Origin: Scybalousia_A sp964542225
Lineage (GTDB): Bacteria > Bacteroidota > Bacteroidia > Bacteroidales > P3
Assembly: GCA_964542225.1 (NCBI GenBank)
Contig: CAZITO010000001.1
Coordinates: 1-64,000, forward strand
Length of the DNA: 64,000 bases
Direction: 5' to 3'
Positions 27,007-34,801 of the stretch are shown one piece after another (position 1 is the stretch's first letter; every line of letters starts with the position of its first letter). The position numbers and the translations under genes were made by a program. The notes under the pieces were generated by a model, which was not told the DNA's origin, did not search any database, and saw only the letters and a program-made list of their open reading frames with translations.

Positions 27007-29145
27007 ATGATTAAAAAAGTTTATTGGTTATTGTTGCTTGCTTTGTTGTGCAGTCCGACAATACATGCTCAGGTTGAGCAAAGTCTTATAAAACAAAAAA
27101 AAGCGGAACTTTTGTCCAAAAGAGAAAGTATGACGCAAGAACAAATACGTCAAGAGTACGCAAAGCGACACATAGTGAGAAAACCTCAAAAGGTGAATAT
27201 GCCCAAACGTGCAGTAAAAAAAGATACCGTCTCAAATTCTTATTCGCAAAAATCTCTCAACACCTCTTCCTTACCGGAGGATATAATTTACCCGATAGAG
27301 AGCGATGAGGTGCAAGCCATACTTATGACATGGTCTTATATTTCAAAAACATTGCAAGACGACCAATACGCAGAGCCTATTTTTGAGGGCAAAGGAATAA
27401 CCTCTTGGTATAACCCTGTTCTTGTTGATATATACAGCGTGCCAGATGTTGCAACCAATTCCGATGAGGCAAAGGTTTTTGCCAAACTTGCCAATGCTAT
27501 ACAAAAACATGCTCAAGTATGGATAAATGTATGGGCGGCAGAGGATACCACAACCATTAAAGATTTTATGCAACAAAGAGGCACTCCGCTTACCAATTAT
27601 CGTTTTTTCATCAATCCGGGAAATACCATTTGGTACAGAGACTGCGGACCTGTTGCTTTTTATTATGGAGACAATGATGATATAGGTTTTATGGACTTTG
27701 AATACTATGGTTACAGACCTTTGGACAATGATATTCCTGTCAAAATAGCACAAAAGTTGAATATTCCTGTCTATACTTCGGCTATTGAATATGAAGGAGG
27801 AAATATATTGATGGACGGGTTGGGTACTTTGATAACAACTTCTGCCGTTTATGAAACAAATCAAGATGAGATTGGTTTGGCTTGTTTGGATACGACTTCT
27901 CCATATGGATTTTATGAGCAGAGCAAAGAGTCTTTGACCGCGGCGCAAGTTGATGACAGTCTCAGGTATTTGTTAAATCTGTCAAAACTTGTGGTTTTAC
28001 CGGCTTTACAATATGACGGAGGTACTGGACACATAGACCTTTATTGTGATATGTGGAAAGAGACAGGTTTTGTTGTTTCCCAGTATCCTCAGGTTTTGAG
28101 CGGTTGGACAGACTATCAAAGAGTAAGCAATAATCTTGACAGTTTGTTGAGAATGCAAAACTATTTTGGCAACAAATACTTTGTTTCTCGTATTCCTTTG
28201 CCAACAAGAAACAATGGTTCTTGGTATTCTTCCGAGTCAAATTACAGCAACAATTACACCCGTTCATTTTCCAATCATACCTTTGTCAATGACGCAATTA
28301 TTCAACCTGTTTTCTACGATACTACTTTGACAGGAAGTAAAGCGGGAGATAAAGCAGGTAACCTTGCCGCCATTGAAATAATGAAGCAAAGTTATCCCGG
28401 CTATTCTTTTGAGGAAATAGATGTAAGGAGTTTTGATGGTTGGGGCGGTGCATTGCATTGCATAACAAAACAAATTCCGGCAGAAAACCCTGTTAGAATA
28501 TATCATCAACCTTTAAGATATATAAATACTTCTGCAGAATATTTGACAAACGCTTCGCTTACCATACTTGCTCAAAACAAAAGCGGTATAGAAGAGGTAA
28601 AAGTTTTTTACAGATATGCTTCAGATAATGATTTTACGGAATTAAGTTGCTATTCTATGGGTAATAATATGTATGGAGTGGATATTCCTTTGCAAGCAAA
28701 TGTTACGAACGATACCATATTTTATTACATATCTGCAACCTCCAACAATGGCAAAACCATTACCAAACCCATGACCGCTCCTTTGGGTTACTATACCTTG
28801 CCTTATGGAACGGAGATAACCGGTGTTGTGCAAGCCGATGTTTATGGTGAGGGAAGTCATACTTGGGTTTCTTTGGGAGAAAATGTTTCAAAAACATTGG
28901 ATATGATAGGTCAAGCCTATCCAAACCCTGCTCAAGACAGAGTAAGCATAGATATACCTCAAAGCAAGACAGATATTTATTATAGAGTGATAAATTTAAA
29001 AGGACAAGTATTGTTATCCGATAAGGTTTATGAATCTTTTGGAAAATTAAATTTGGATGTCTCTTCTTTGAAGGCGGGCAATTATTGGATAACATTTACT
29101 GACGGCAATTTCTCAACGGTAAGAAAACTTGTTATTGCAAAATAG
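27007..29145 (+). CDS. Secreted peptidylarginine/agmatine-deiminase family enzyme with T9SS sorting domain
   Basis: The product from 27007 is 712 residues with a signal peptide (MIKKVYWLLLLALLCSPTIHA). The catalytic core (about 90-500) has the residues of the Porphyromonas gingivalis deiminase PPAD and agmatine deiminases: D212 (WYRDCGP), H342 and D344 (GTGHIDLYCD), N428 (HTFVND) and nucleophile C485 (GWGGALHC). Residues about 510-610 form an Ig-like domain, as in PPAD. The last 80 residues are a type IX sorting domain (AYPNPAQDRVSID, NLKGQVL, LKAGNYWITFTDG). It should therefore be exported by the T9SS and convert arginine or agmatine side groups to citrulline-type products. Which substrate it uses cannot be told from sequence. 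The Lys/Arg-rich stretch at residues 25-65 may be a propeptide. The barrel gene starts 45 bp downstream. Confidence 0.87.
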   Translation: MIKKVYWLLLLALLCSPTIHAQVEQSLIKQKKAELLSKRESMTQEQIRQEYAKRHIVRKPQKVNMPKRAVKKDTVSNSYSQKSLNTSSLPEDIIYPIESDEVQAILMTWSYISKTLQDDQYAEPIFEGKGITSWYNPVLVDIYSVPDVATNSDEAKVFAKLANAIQKHAQVWINVWAAEDTTTIKDFMQQRGTPLTNYRFFINPGNTIWYRDCGPVAFYYGDNDDIGFMDFEYYGYRPLDNDIPVKIAQKLNIPVYTSAIEYEGGNILMDGLGTLITTSAVYETNQDEIGLACLDTTSPYGFYEQSKESLTAAQVDDSLRYLLNLSKLVVLPALQYDGGTGHIDLYCDMWKETGFVVSQYPQVLSGWTDYQRVSNNLDSLLRMQNYFGNKYFVSRIPLPTRNNGSWYSSESNYSNNYTRSFSNHTFVNDAIIQPVFYDTTLTGSKAGDKAGNLAAIEIMKQSYPGYSFEEIDVRSFDGWGGALHCITKQIPAENPVRIYHQPLRYINTSAEYLTNASLTILAQNKSGIEEVKVFYRYASDNDFTELSCYSMGNNMYGVDIPLQANVTNDTIFYYISATSNNGKTITKPMTAPLGYYTLPYGTEITGVVQADVYGEGSHTWVSLGENVSKTLDMIGQAYPNPAQDRVSIDIPQSKTDIYYRVINLKGQVLLSDKVYESFGKLNLDVSSLKAGNYWITFTDGNFSTVRKLVIAK

Positions 29146-29190
29146 CAGACTTTACAAATAAAAGAAACTTAAAAAAAATAAAATAAAGAG

Positions 29191-29925
29191 ATGAAAAAAA
29201 TTAGCATTTTAATTATGTGTCTTGCCGTTATGGTAGGTACTAATAGTTTTGCTCAGTATAAGGCAAACGAGGATATTTTCAAATACAATAAGGACTTATC
29301 CCTTAATAATACTCTTGGTAGTATGCAAGGCACACAGGCAGGAGGAGTTTTGGGCACCTTATTGAATTTTAAAACTTTCATAAACATAGGTTATGTAAAT
29401 CAAACTTTGAAGCCAAAATATGGCGGGGAGATAAAAAGTGATTTTGGAGTTGATTTGGAGTATGGAAAGACTGTTTATTTTCACAGAATACCATTGTTGG
29501 GCAGAATTAAATTTGGTGCGGACTTGGGAGTTGACATCAATTATGTGAAATACAAAGATTATGAGGAAAAAATCGTAAGAAGCGGTGATACTGAATTGTG
29601 GGAAGAAGAGGTAAATTTGGGAGTACATCAGGGTGAAGCAGGTTTTTTGATTGGTCCTCGCGTAACCGTCAATATATTGCCAACGTTAAAAATAAGCGGA
29701 TTTTTCAGATATGTTCCTTCTTGGTCATGTTTGGTACTTGATGATGATGTTACCAGTACTTATGCTTCATTCTTTACATACGGAGGAGAAATTACTTGGC
29801 TCTTTGTCGGTTTGGGAATAGAGGGAAGGCACGGAAGTGCAAAATATAATAGTTTGGTTACAGATGACGCAAAAATCAAATATACAACTGACGCAATGAG
29901 AGTTTATCTAACATTCAGATTTTAA
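29191..29925 (+). CDS. Outer-membrane beta-barrel protein, uncharacterised
   Basis: The 244-residue protein has a signal peptide (MKKISILIMCLAVMVGTNSFA) and amphipathic strands ending in VYLTFRF, the C-terminal Phe signature of barrels assembled by the BAM complex. It follows the deiminase gene by 45 bp and is probably co-transcribed, ending in a bidirectional terminator. No named family is recognised. Confidence 0.7.
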   Translation: MKKISILIMCLAVMVGTNSFAQYKANEDIFKYNKDLSLNNTLGSMQGTQAGGVLGTLLNFKTFINIGYVNQTLKPKYGGEIKSDFGVDLEYGKTVYFHRIPLLGRIKFGADLGVDINYVKYKDYEEKIVRSGDTELWEEEVNLGVHQGEAGFLIGPRVTVNILPTLKISGFFRYVPSWSCLVLDDDVTSTYASFFTYGGEITWLFVGLGIEGRHGSAKYNSLVTDDAKIKYTTDAMRVYLTFRF

Positions 29926-29939
29926 AAAAAATCACAATA

Positions 29940-29983
29940 CAAAAAAAAGAGAAGTAACTTTTTCGGGTTACTTCTCTTTTTTG
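29940..29983. terminator. Bidirectional terminator between the barrel gene and galE
   Basis: A 15-bp stem AAAAAGAGAAGTAAC/GTTACTTCTCTTTTT with T-runs on both strands lies between the two convergent stop codons. Confidence 0.9.
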
Positions 29984-30997
29984 TTATCTCCCAAGATGTT
30001 GTTGCCATAGCCAAGCCGATGAGGTCATAGAGTCTATATCCTCTTTTGCCTTCCAGCCCAATTCTTGCTCGGCAAAGGATGTGTCTGCCCATATCTGTAT
30101 TATATCTCCTGCACGTCTTGGAGCAAAAGACCAAGGAAGTTTTTCACCCGTACTTTTTTCAAAACTGTTTATTATTTCCAAAACCGAGAACCCGTTTCCT
30201 GTGCCAATGTTGAAAAATTCCAAATTCTTTTTATTCTTTTTGTCCAACAATCTTTGTAGGGCTACCACGTGTGCTTTTGCCAAATCCACCACGTGAATAT
30301 AATCTCTTATGCAGGTGCCATCTGGAGTCGGATAATCGTTGCCAAAAACTTTTAACTCTTTTCTAAGTCCTGCGGCAGTTTGAGTTATGAAAGGCATAAG
30401 GTTGTTTGGCACACCGTTAGGCAATTCTCCAATCAACGCAGAGGCATGAGCACCTATAGGGTTGAAATATCTTAAAGCAATGGCTTTGATTTCAGAGGTT
30501 GCGGTTATAAAATCAAGCATTTCCTCCACTATCTGTTTGGTATGTCCGTATGGAGAAGTGGCTTTTTTTGTTGGAGAAGATTCTTTTATAGGCAATTGGT
30601 CTGGCTCGCCATAAACGGTGCAAGAAGAGGACTGAACAAAATATTTTATTCCTCTTTGTTGCATCTCTTGCGCAAGATTTAGAAAAATACCAAGATTGTT
30701 TTTGTAATATATAATAGGCTTTTCAACACTTTCTCCCACTGCTTTAAAGGCAGCAAAATTTATTACCGCACATATATCGGTAAAAGTGTCAAATACCAAG
30801 CGGCACTCTCTATTATTGGACAAATCGGCTTTGACAAAATCAGGTCGTTTTCCTGTGATTTTTTCTATATTATCTATTACCTCTGCTTTGGAATTAGAAA
30901 GATTATCGGCTATTACTACGTCAAATCCTGCATTCTGCAACTCTACTGTTGTGTGGCTTCCTATGTATCCTGTTCCACCGGTTATAAGTATTCTCAT
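29984..30997 (-). CDS. galE: UDP-glucose 4-epimerase
   Basis: The 337-residue product starts at the ATG at 30997 (MRILITGGTGYIGSH); an upstream start would add 18 charged residues before the Rossmann motif. It has the short-chain dehydrogenase catalytic elements, SSCTVYGEP and the Y-G-H-T-K pair in SPYGHTKQIVEEM, plus LRYFNPIGAH, GTCIRDYIHV and FNIGTGNGFSV, all typical of GalE. It interconverts UDP-glucose and UDP-galactose for surface glycan synthesis. It is a single-gene unit convergent with the upstream barrel gene. Confidence 0.95.
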   Translation of the reverse strand: MRILITGGTGYIGSHTTVELQNAGFDVVIADNLSNSKAEVIDNIEKITGKRPDFVKADLSNNRECRLVFDTFTDICAVINFAAFKAVGESVEKPIIYYKNNLGIFLNLAQEMQQRGIKYFVQSSSCTVYGEPDQLPIKESSPTKKATSPYGHTKQIVEEMLDFITATSEIKAIALRYFNPIGAHASALIGELPNGVPNNLMPFITQTAAGLRKELKVFGNDYPTPDGTCIRDYIHVVDLAKAHVVALQRLLDKKNKKNLEFFNIGTGNGFSVLEIINSFEKSTGEKLPWSFAPRRAGDIIQIWADTSFAEQELGWKAKEDIDSMTSSAWLWQQHLGR

Positions 30998-31183
30998 ATC
31001 GATTTCTTTTTTATCTTTACGTTTGTTATATATAAAACAACGTAATAACATTATGGTTTATTGCAATTGTTTTTGATTGGTTGGCACACAGGCAGGCATT
31101 GTCTCCACTAACTTGTAACACCTGTTAAGAAATAAAAAGAGGAATTTTTTTTAACAAAATTTTCCATTTTAAAGAAATATCTA

Positions 31184-31191
31184 TAACTTTG
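31184..31191 (+). promoter_or_regulatory. -7 box of the pyrophosphatase gene
   Basis: TAACTTTG at 31184-31191 with a near-consensus TTTC 19 nt upstream gives a promoter about 50 bp before the ATG at 31242. Confidence 0.55.
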
Positions 31192-31241
31192 CTAACGTTA
31201 TATCAGCACATTTTTTAGAAAAAAAATAAAAATTTAGATAT

Positions 31242-33686
31242 ATGAAAAAACTGTTTATTTTAGCATTTACGCTAAGTGTCGCCACGCTCTCTTTTGGTAG
31301 CGAGGCAGATTTGGTTATCCCCGAGCAGGTTCATAATTGGAGTTTCTTGCATTGGGGATTTTTAATTACTATTTTGGGCTTTTTGTTCGGAATATATCAG
31401 TTTATGAAGGTCAAAAAACTTCCTGTACATAAAAGTATGCTTGAAATAGGAGAAGTTATTTTTAAAACATGCTCCACTTATTTAAAACAGCAAGGAAGAT
31501 TTCTTGCCGTTTTATTTATTTTTATAGGTATTGTGGTAGCGTGTTACTTTGGTTTTATGACAGAAAAATCGGCAGGTATTGGCGGAGTTTTGATGATTTT
31601 ATTGTCCACGGTCATAGGTATGCTTGGCTCTTATGGGGTTGCCGCTTATGGCATACGTATGAATACCTTGGCAAATGCACGTATGGCTTTTGCTTCTTTG
31701 AGAAGACAACCGCTCAAACTGTTCAGTATTCCTTTAAATGCAGGAATGAGTATAGGAGTGATGTTGGTTTGCGTGGAATTGTTTTTAATGTTGGTTATTC
31801 TGCTTTTGGTTCCGGGAGATTTGGCAGGTAGTTGTTTTATTGGTTTTGCAATAGGTGAAAGTTTGGGAGCAAGTGCTTTGAGAATAGCAGGAGGTATTTT
31901 TACCAAAATTGCCGATATAGGTTCCGACCTTATGAAGGTTGTTTTTAAGATAGGAGAGGACGACCCAAGGAATCCGGGTGTTATTGCAGATTGTACAGGT
32001 GATAATGCAGGAGACTCTGTGGGTCCTACTGCAGATGGTTTTGAAACCTACGGAGTAACAGGAGTGGCTTTGGTCTCTTTCATACTTTTGGCTGTGCCGG
32101 ATACAATGCTTCAAACCAAACTTCTTGTATGGATATTTTCTATGAGAATACTTATGGTTATTACTTCAGTTTTAGCCTACTATATTAATAATGCTGTTTC
32201 TAAGGTAAAATATTCCAACTCCGAAGACCTTGATTTTGAAAAACCTTTAACCTCTTTGATTTGGATTGCTTCTGTTTTGAGTATTGTGATTACTTTCCTT
32301 GTATCCTATTTTCAACTTGGAAACGTAGAATATAACGGTGTGCAATACCCTAATCTTTGGTGGCAGTTATCTTTGATTATCTCTTGCGGAACACTTGGTG
32401 CGGCTGTTATACCAGAAATTACCAAGGTGTTTACTTCTCCAAAATCTTCTCATGTTTTGGAAGTTGTAAAATCTTCACATCAGGGAGGTGCTTCGTTGAA
32501 TATACTTTCGGGTTTTGTAACAGGTAATTTTTCTGCTTTTTGGACGGGTATAGTATTTGTGCTTTTGATGTTCTTTGCTTACATATTTAGCGGAGGTTTT
32601 GGCGATATTATGATTTATCCTTCCATATTTGCTTTTGGTTTGGTGGCTTTTGGTATGTTGGGCATGGGGCCTGTAACCATAGCCGTGGATTCATACGGAC
32701 CTGTAACAGACAATGCTCAAAGTGTTTATGAACTTTCATTGTTTGAAGAAATACCAAACGTAGACGAAGAGGTGGAAAAAGAATTTGGGTTCAAACCCGA
32801 TAGGGAAAAAAGCAAATATTATTTGGAACAAAATGATGGAGCGGGCAATACTTTTAAAGCCACTGCCAAACCCGTGCTTATAGGTACGGCTGTTGTAGGA
32901 GCAACAACAATGATTTTCTCTATAATACTTGTTATTAAAAATGTTTTGGGAATAGACCCTGCCGTTGTTTTAAATATTCTTAATCCTTATACCATACTTG
33001 GTTTCATACTTGGAGGAGCAGTTATTTATTGGTTTACGGGTGCAAGTACTCAAGCCGTTACAGTGGGAGCCAATCGTGCGGTAGGGTACATTAAAAATCA
33101 TATCAAACTTGACCCTAATGCACCTAAGAAAGCAGATGAAAAAAGCAGTATTGATGTGGTAAAAATATGTACTCAATATGCTCAAAAAGGAATGTTTAAT
33201 ATTTTCATAGCCATATTTTTCTTTGCATTAGGTTTTGCATGTTTGTCTTCGCCGAATGGTATTGGTGGAGAACAAGCAGTAAGTTTATTTGTTTCCTATT
33301 TGATTTCCATTGCTTTGTTTGGTTTGTTTCAAGCCGTATTTATGGCAAATGCAGGTGGTAGTTGGGACAATGCAAAAAAAGTTGTTGAAGTTGATTTGGC
33401 TTTAAAGGGTACGGAAATACACGATGCTTCTGTTGTGGGTGATACTGTGGGCGACCCATTTAAGGACACTTCATCGGTTTCGCTTAATCCGATTATCAAA
33501 TTCACAACATTGTTTGGACTTTTGGCTATGGAGATGGCTATAAGTGAAAGTTTTCGCGGACTTGCTCCATATTTCGGACTTGTTTTTGTGATTATTGCCA
33601 TAATCTTTGTTTGGCGTTCTTTCTATAAAATGCGAATAGACTCTTCTATGGAAGAAATCATTGCCTCTCAAAACAAAAAGCAATAA
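31242..33686 (+). CDS. hppA: Membrane-bound ion-translocating pyrophosphatase
   Basis: The 814-residue protein has about 16 hydrophobic helices and the pyrophosphatase signatures: EDDPRNPGVIADCTGDNAGD near residue 240 (canonical EDDPRNP...GDNVGD), GPTADGFETYG, DSYGPVTDNAQ and the C-terminal GDTVGDPFKDTSS. It couples PPi hydrolysis to pumping of H+ and/or Na+. In the motif GNTFKATAKP residue K539 occupies the site that distinguishes K+-independent enzymes (Lys) from K+-dependent ones (Ala), so K+ independence is inferred. Ion specificity cannot be settled by eye. It starts with a signal-like helix ending in SFGSEA, common in Bacteroidota versions. It is a monocistronic unit with its own promoter and terminator. 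Confidence 0.93.
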   Translation: MKKLFILAFTLSVATLSFGSEADLVIPEQVHNWSFLHWGFLITILGFLFGIYQFMKVKKLPVHKSMLEIGEVIFKTCSTYLKQQGRFLAVLFIFIGIVVACYFGFMTEKSAGIGGVLMILLSTVIGMLGSYGVAAYGIRMNTLANARMAFASLRRQPLKLFSIPLNAGMSIGVMLVCVELFLMLVILLLVPGDLAGSCFIGFAIGESLGASALRIAGGIFTKIADIGSDLMKVVFKIGEDDPRNPGVIADCTGDNAGDSVGPTADGFETYGVTGVALVSFILLAVPDTMLQTKLLVWIFSMRILMVITSVLAYYINNAVSKVKYSNSEDLDFEKPLTSLIWIASVLSIVITFLVSYFQLGNVEYNGVQYPNLWWQLSLIISCGTLGAAVIPEITKVFTSPKSSHVLEVVKSSHQGGASLNILSGFVTGNFSAFWTGIVFVLLMFFAYIFSGGFGDIMIYPSIFAFGLVAFGMLGMGPVTIAVDSYGPVTDNAQSVYELSLFEEIPNVDEEVEKEFGFKPDREKSKYYLEQNDGAGNTFKATAKPVLIGTAVVGATTMIFSIILVIKNVLGIDPAVVLNILNPYTILGFILGGAVIYWFTGASTQAVTVGANRAVGYIKNHIKLDPNAPKKADEKSSIDVVKICTQYAQKGMFNIFIAIFFFALGFACLSSPNGIGGEQAVSLFVSYLISIALFGLFQAVFMANAGGSWDNAKKVVEVDLALKGTEIHDASVVGDTVGDPFKDTSSVSLNPIIKFTTLFGLLAMEMAISESFRGLAPYFGLVFVIIAIIFVWRSFYKMRIDSSMEEIIASQNKKQ

Positions 33687-33708
33687 AGATTTATTTTTTA
33701 CCAAATAC

Positions 33709-33746
33709 AAAAGGCAAGGCAAACGTATTTGCTTTGCCTTTTTTTA
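33709..33746 (+). terminator. Terminator after hppA
   Basis: A 14-bp stem AAAGGCAAGGCAAA/TTTGCTTTGCCTTT (one G-U) with loop CGTA is followed by a T-run. Confidence 0.9.
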
Positions 33747-33838
33747 CAATTTAGGCTGATGTATAACCTATAAAAAGCAGTGGTTTTGCCCTTGTCATAA
33801 CACATTATAATATATGCTAACCTATAAAAAAGAGCCAA

Positions 33839-34304
33839 AATAACGGCTTTGCCCTTATAAAACACCCAATGGGTACGGCTTTGCCCCTACGAAAACAGGC
33901 TGAATAAGAGTAGAAAAATATTTTTTCGGGAAATTTAATTGATATACACTAAAAAGTCAAAAATAAGGGTGCTACCATTGATTATCAATTACTTAACCTT
34001 TTTCGAGGGGTCAAAATCGGGCAAAAATCGTGAAAATCAGCGTTTTCGAGAGGTTTTTTAAAGGAAAAATTTTTTCTTTGCCCGTTCTGTAAAAATGAAA
34101 CGCCGATTCATTTCGACGAATCGGCGTTTCGATAAAATAAAACGCCGATTCGTTTTTACTGATTATTAAGTAGTTACAAGGATAAAAATTAGGAATTTTG
34201 TGATAGGGGTATTTCTCTATGCAAAGTTACGAAGATTTTACAACCTGACCAAACGTGTGCAAAAATTCATTTTGTAACTTATTGATAATCAGTAAACGGA
34301 TTTT
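33839..34304 (-). repeat. Dispersed non-coding element, copy 2
   Basis: Same order of parts and same orientation as copy 1 at 9926. Inverted repeats are at 34155-34179 and 34272-34296, and the stem-forming iterons at about 34097-34153. The left repeat has TTA where copies 1 and 3 have TCA, which puts a TAA stop into the 60-codon frame that is open in the other copies. Promoter boxes and 20-nt spacing are intact. Short words TATGCTAACCTATAA (33813) and AACCTATGCTAATTTATAA (34355) flank it. The promoter points left, convergent with the hppA terminator, so no gene lies downstream on that strand nearby. Confidence 0.85.
34221..34253 (-). promoter_or_regulatory. Promoter inside dispersed element copy 2
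   Basis: Minus-strand TTTGG (34253-34249) and TAACTTTGC (34229-34221), 20 nt between TTTG and TAAC, as in the other two copies. Confidence 0.65.
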
Positions 34305-34521
34305 CCAAAAATCAGATGTATTTTACAACGAATTGCTACAACTTGCTATATTTTAACCTATGCTAATTTATAAATAAAGTTGTATGAACTTATTCCGTTG
34401 ATGATTATGTTTGTATAATTATCAGAATATTATTAATGATATTTTTTTAATTTTATTTTATTGATAATAAGATTATTAAAAAGTATAAGCAAAATTTTAT
34501 CACATTTTTTTATTAAAAAAG

Positions 34522-34552
34522 TTTGTCAGTATATTTTTTTGCTATACCTTTG
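34522..34552 (+). promoter_or_regulatory. Promoter of tRNA-CAU
   Basis: TTTG (34522-34525), 19 nt, then TACCTTTG (34545-34552): an ideal Bacteroidota promoter about 50 bp before the tRNA. Confidence 0.8.
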
Positions 34553-34603
34553 CAAATGTTTTCAACCGAGGTGCTTTTCTTATAAAGCGAAGGATGTGAA
34601 AGC

Positions 34604-34677
34604 GGTCCCTTAGCTCAGTTGGTTAGAGCATCTGACTCATAATCAGAGGGTCCTTGGTTCGAGCCCAAGAGGGACCA
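34604..34677 (+). tRNA. tRNA with CAU anticodon (Met or lysidine-type Ile2)
   Basis: This 74-nt cloverleaf has acceptor GGTCCCT/AGGGACC, D-loop AGCTCAGTTGGTTAGAGC, anticodon stem TCTGA/TCAGA with loop CTCATAA (anticodon CAT) and T-loop TTCGAGC. Discriminator is A and CCA is not encoded. The acceptor start GGTCCCTTAGCTCAG resembles Ile2 tRNAs (GGCCCCTTAGCTCAG in E. coli) as much as elongator Met. It is not initiator tRNA. Confidence 0.93.
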
Positions 34678-34689
34678 CATAAAAAAGAG

Positions 34690-34720
34690 ACAGGTATTTT
34701 GTAAGAATACCTGTTTTTTT
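34690..34720 (+). terminator. Terminator after tRNA-CAU
   Basis: A 9-bp stem ACAGGTATT/AATACCTGT is followed by seven or more Ts. Confidence 0.85.
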
Positions 34721-34747
34721 TGTTTATGGATACTGCTGAAAGAAAAG

Positions 34748-34779
34748 TTTAGTTTGTTTATTGAAAAGTTGTAACTTTG
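34748..34779 (+). promoter_or_regulatory. Promoter of leuS
   Basis: TTTA (34748-34751), 20 nt, then TAACTTTG (34772-34779), 22 bp before the leuS ATG at 34802. Confidence 0.65.
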
Positions 34780-34801
34780 CAAAAAATTTGTGATATGTGT
34801 T

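Noticed and set aside
27343..27948. 201-codon frame antisense to the deiminase gene
   Set aside because: It lies fully within a well-supported coding gene, lacks a recognisable domain, and arises from codon bias of the sense strand. The same applies to 5920-6435 and 8149-8568 (antisense to the activase) and 15440-15907.
34604..34677. Initiator tRNA-fMet
   Set aside because: The first acceptor pair G-C is intact and the anticodon stem lacks the three consecutive G-C pairs of initiator tRNAs.
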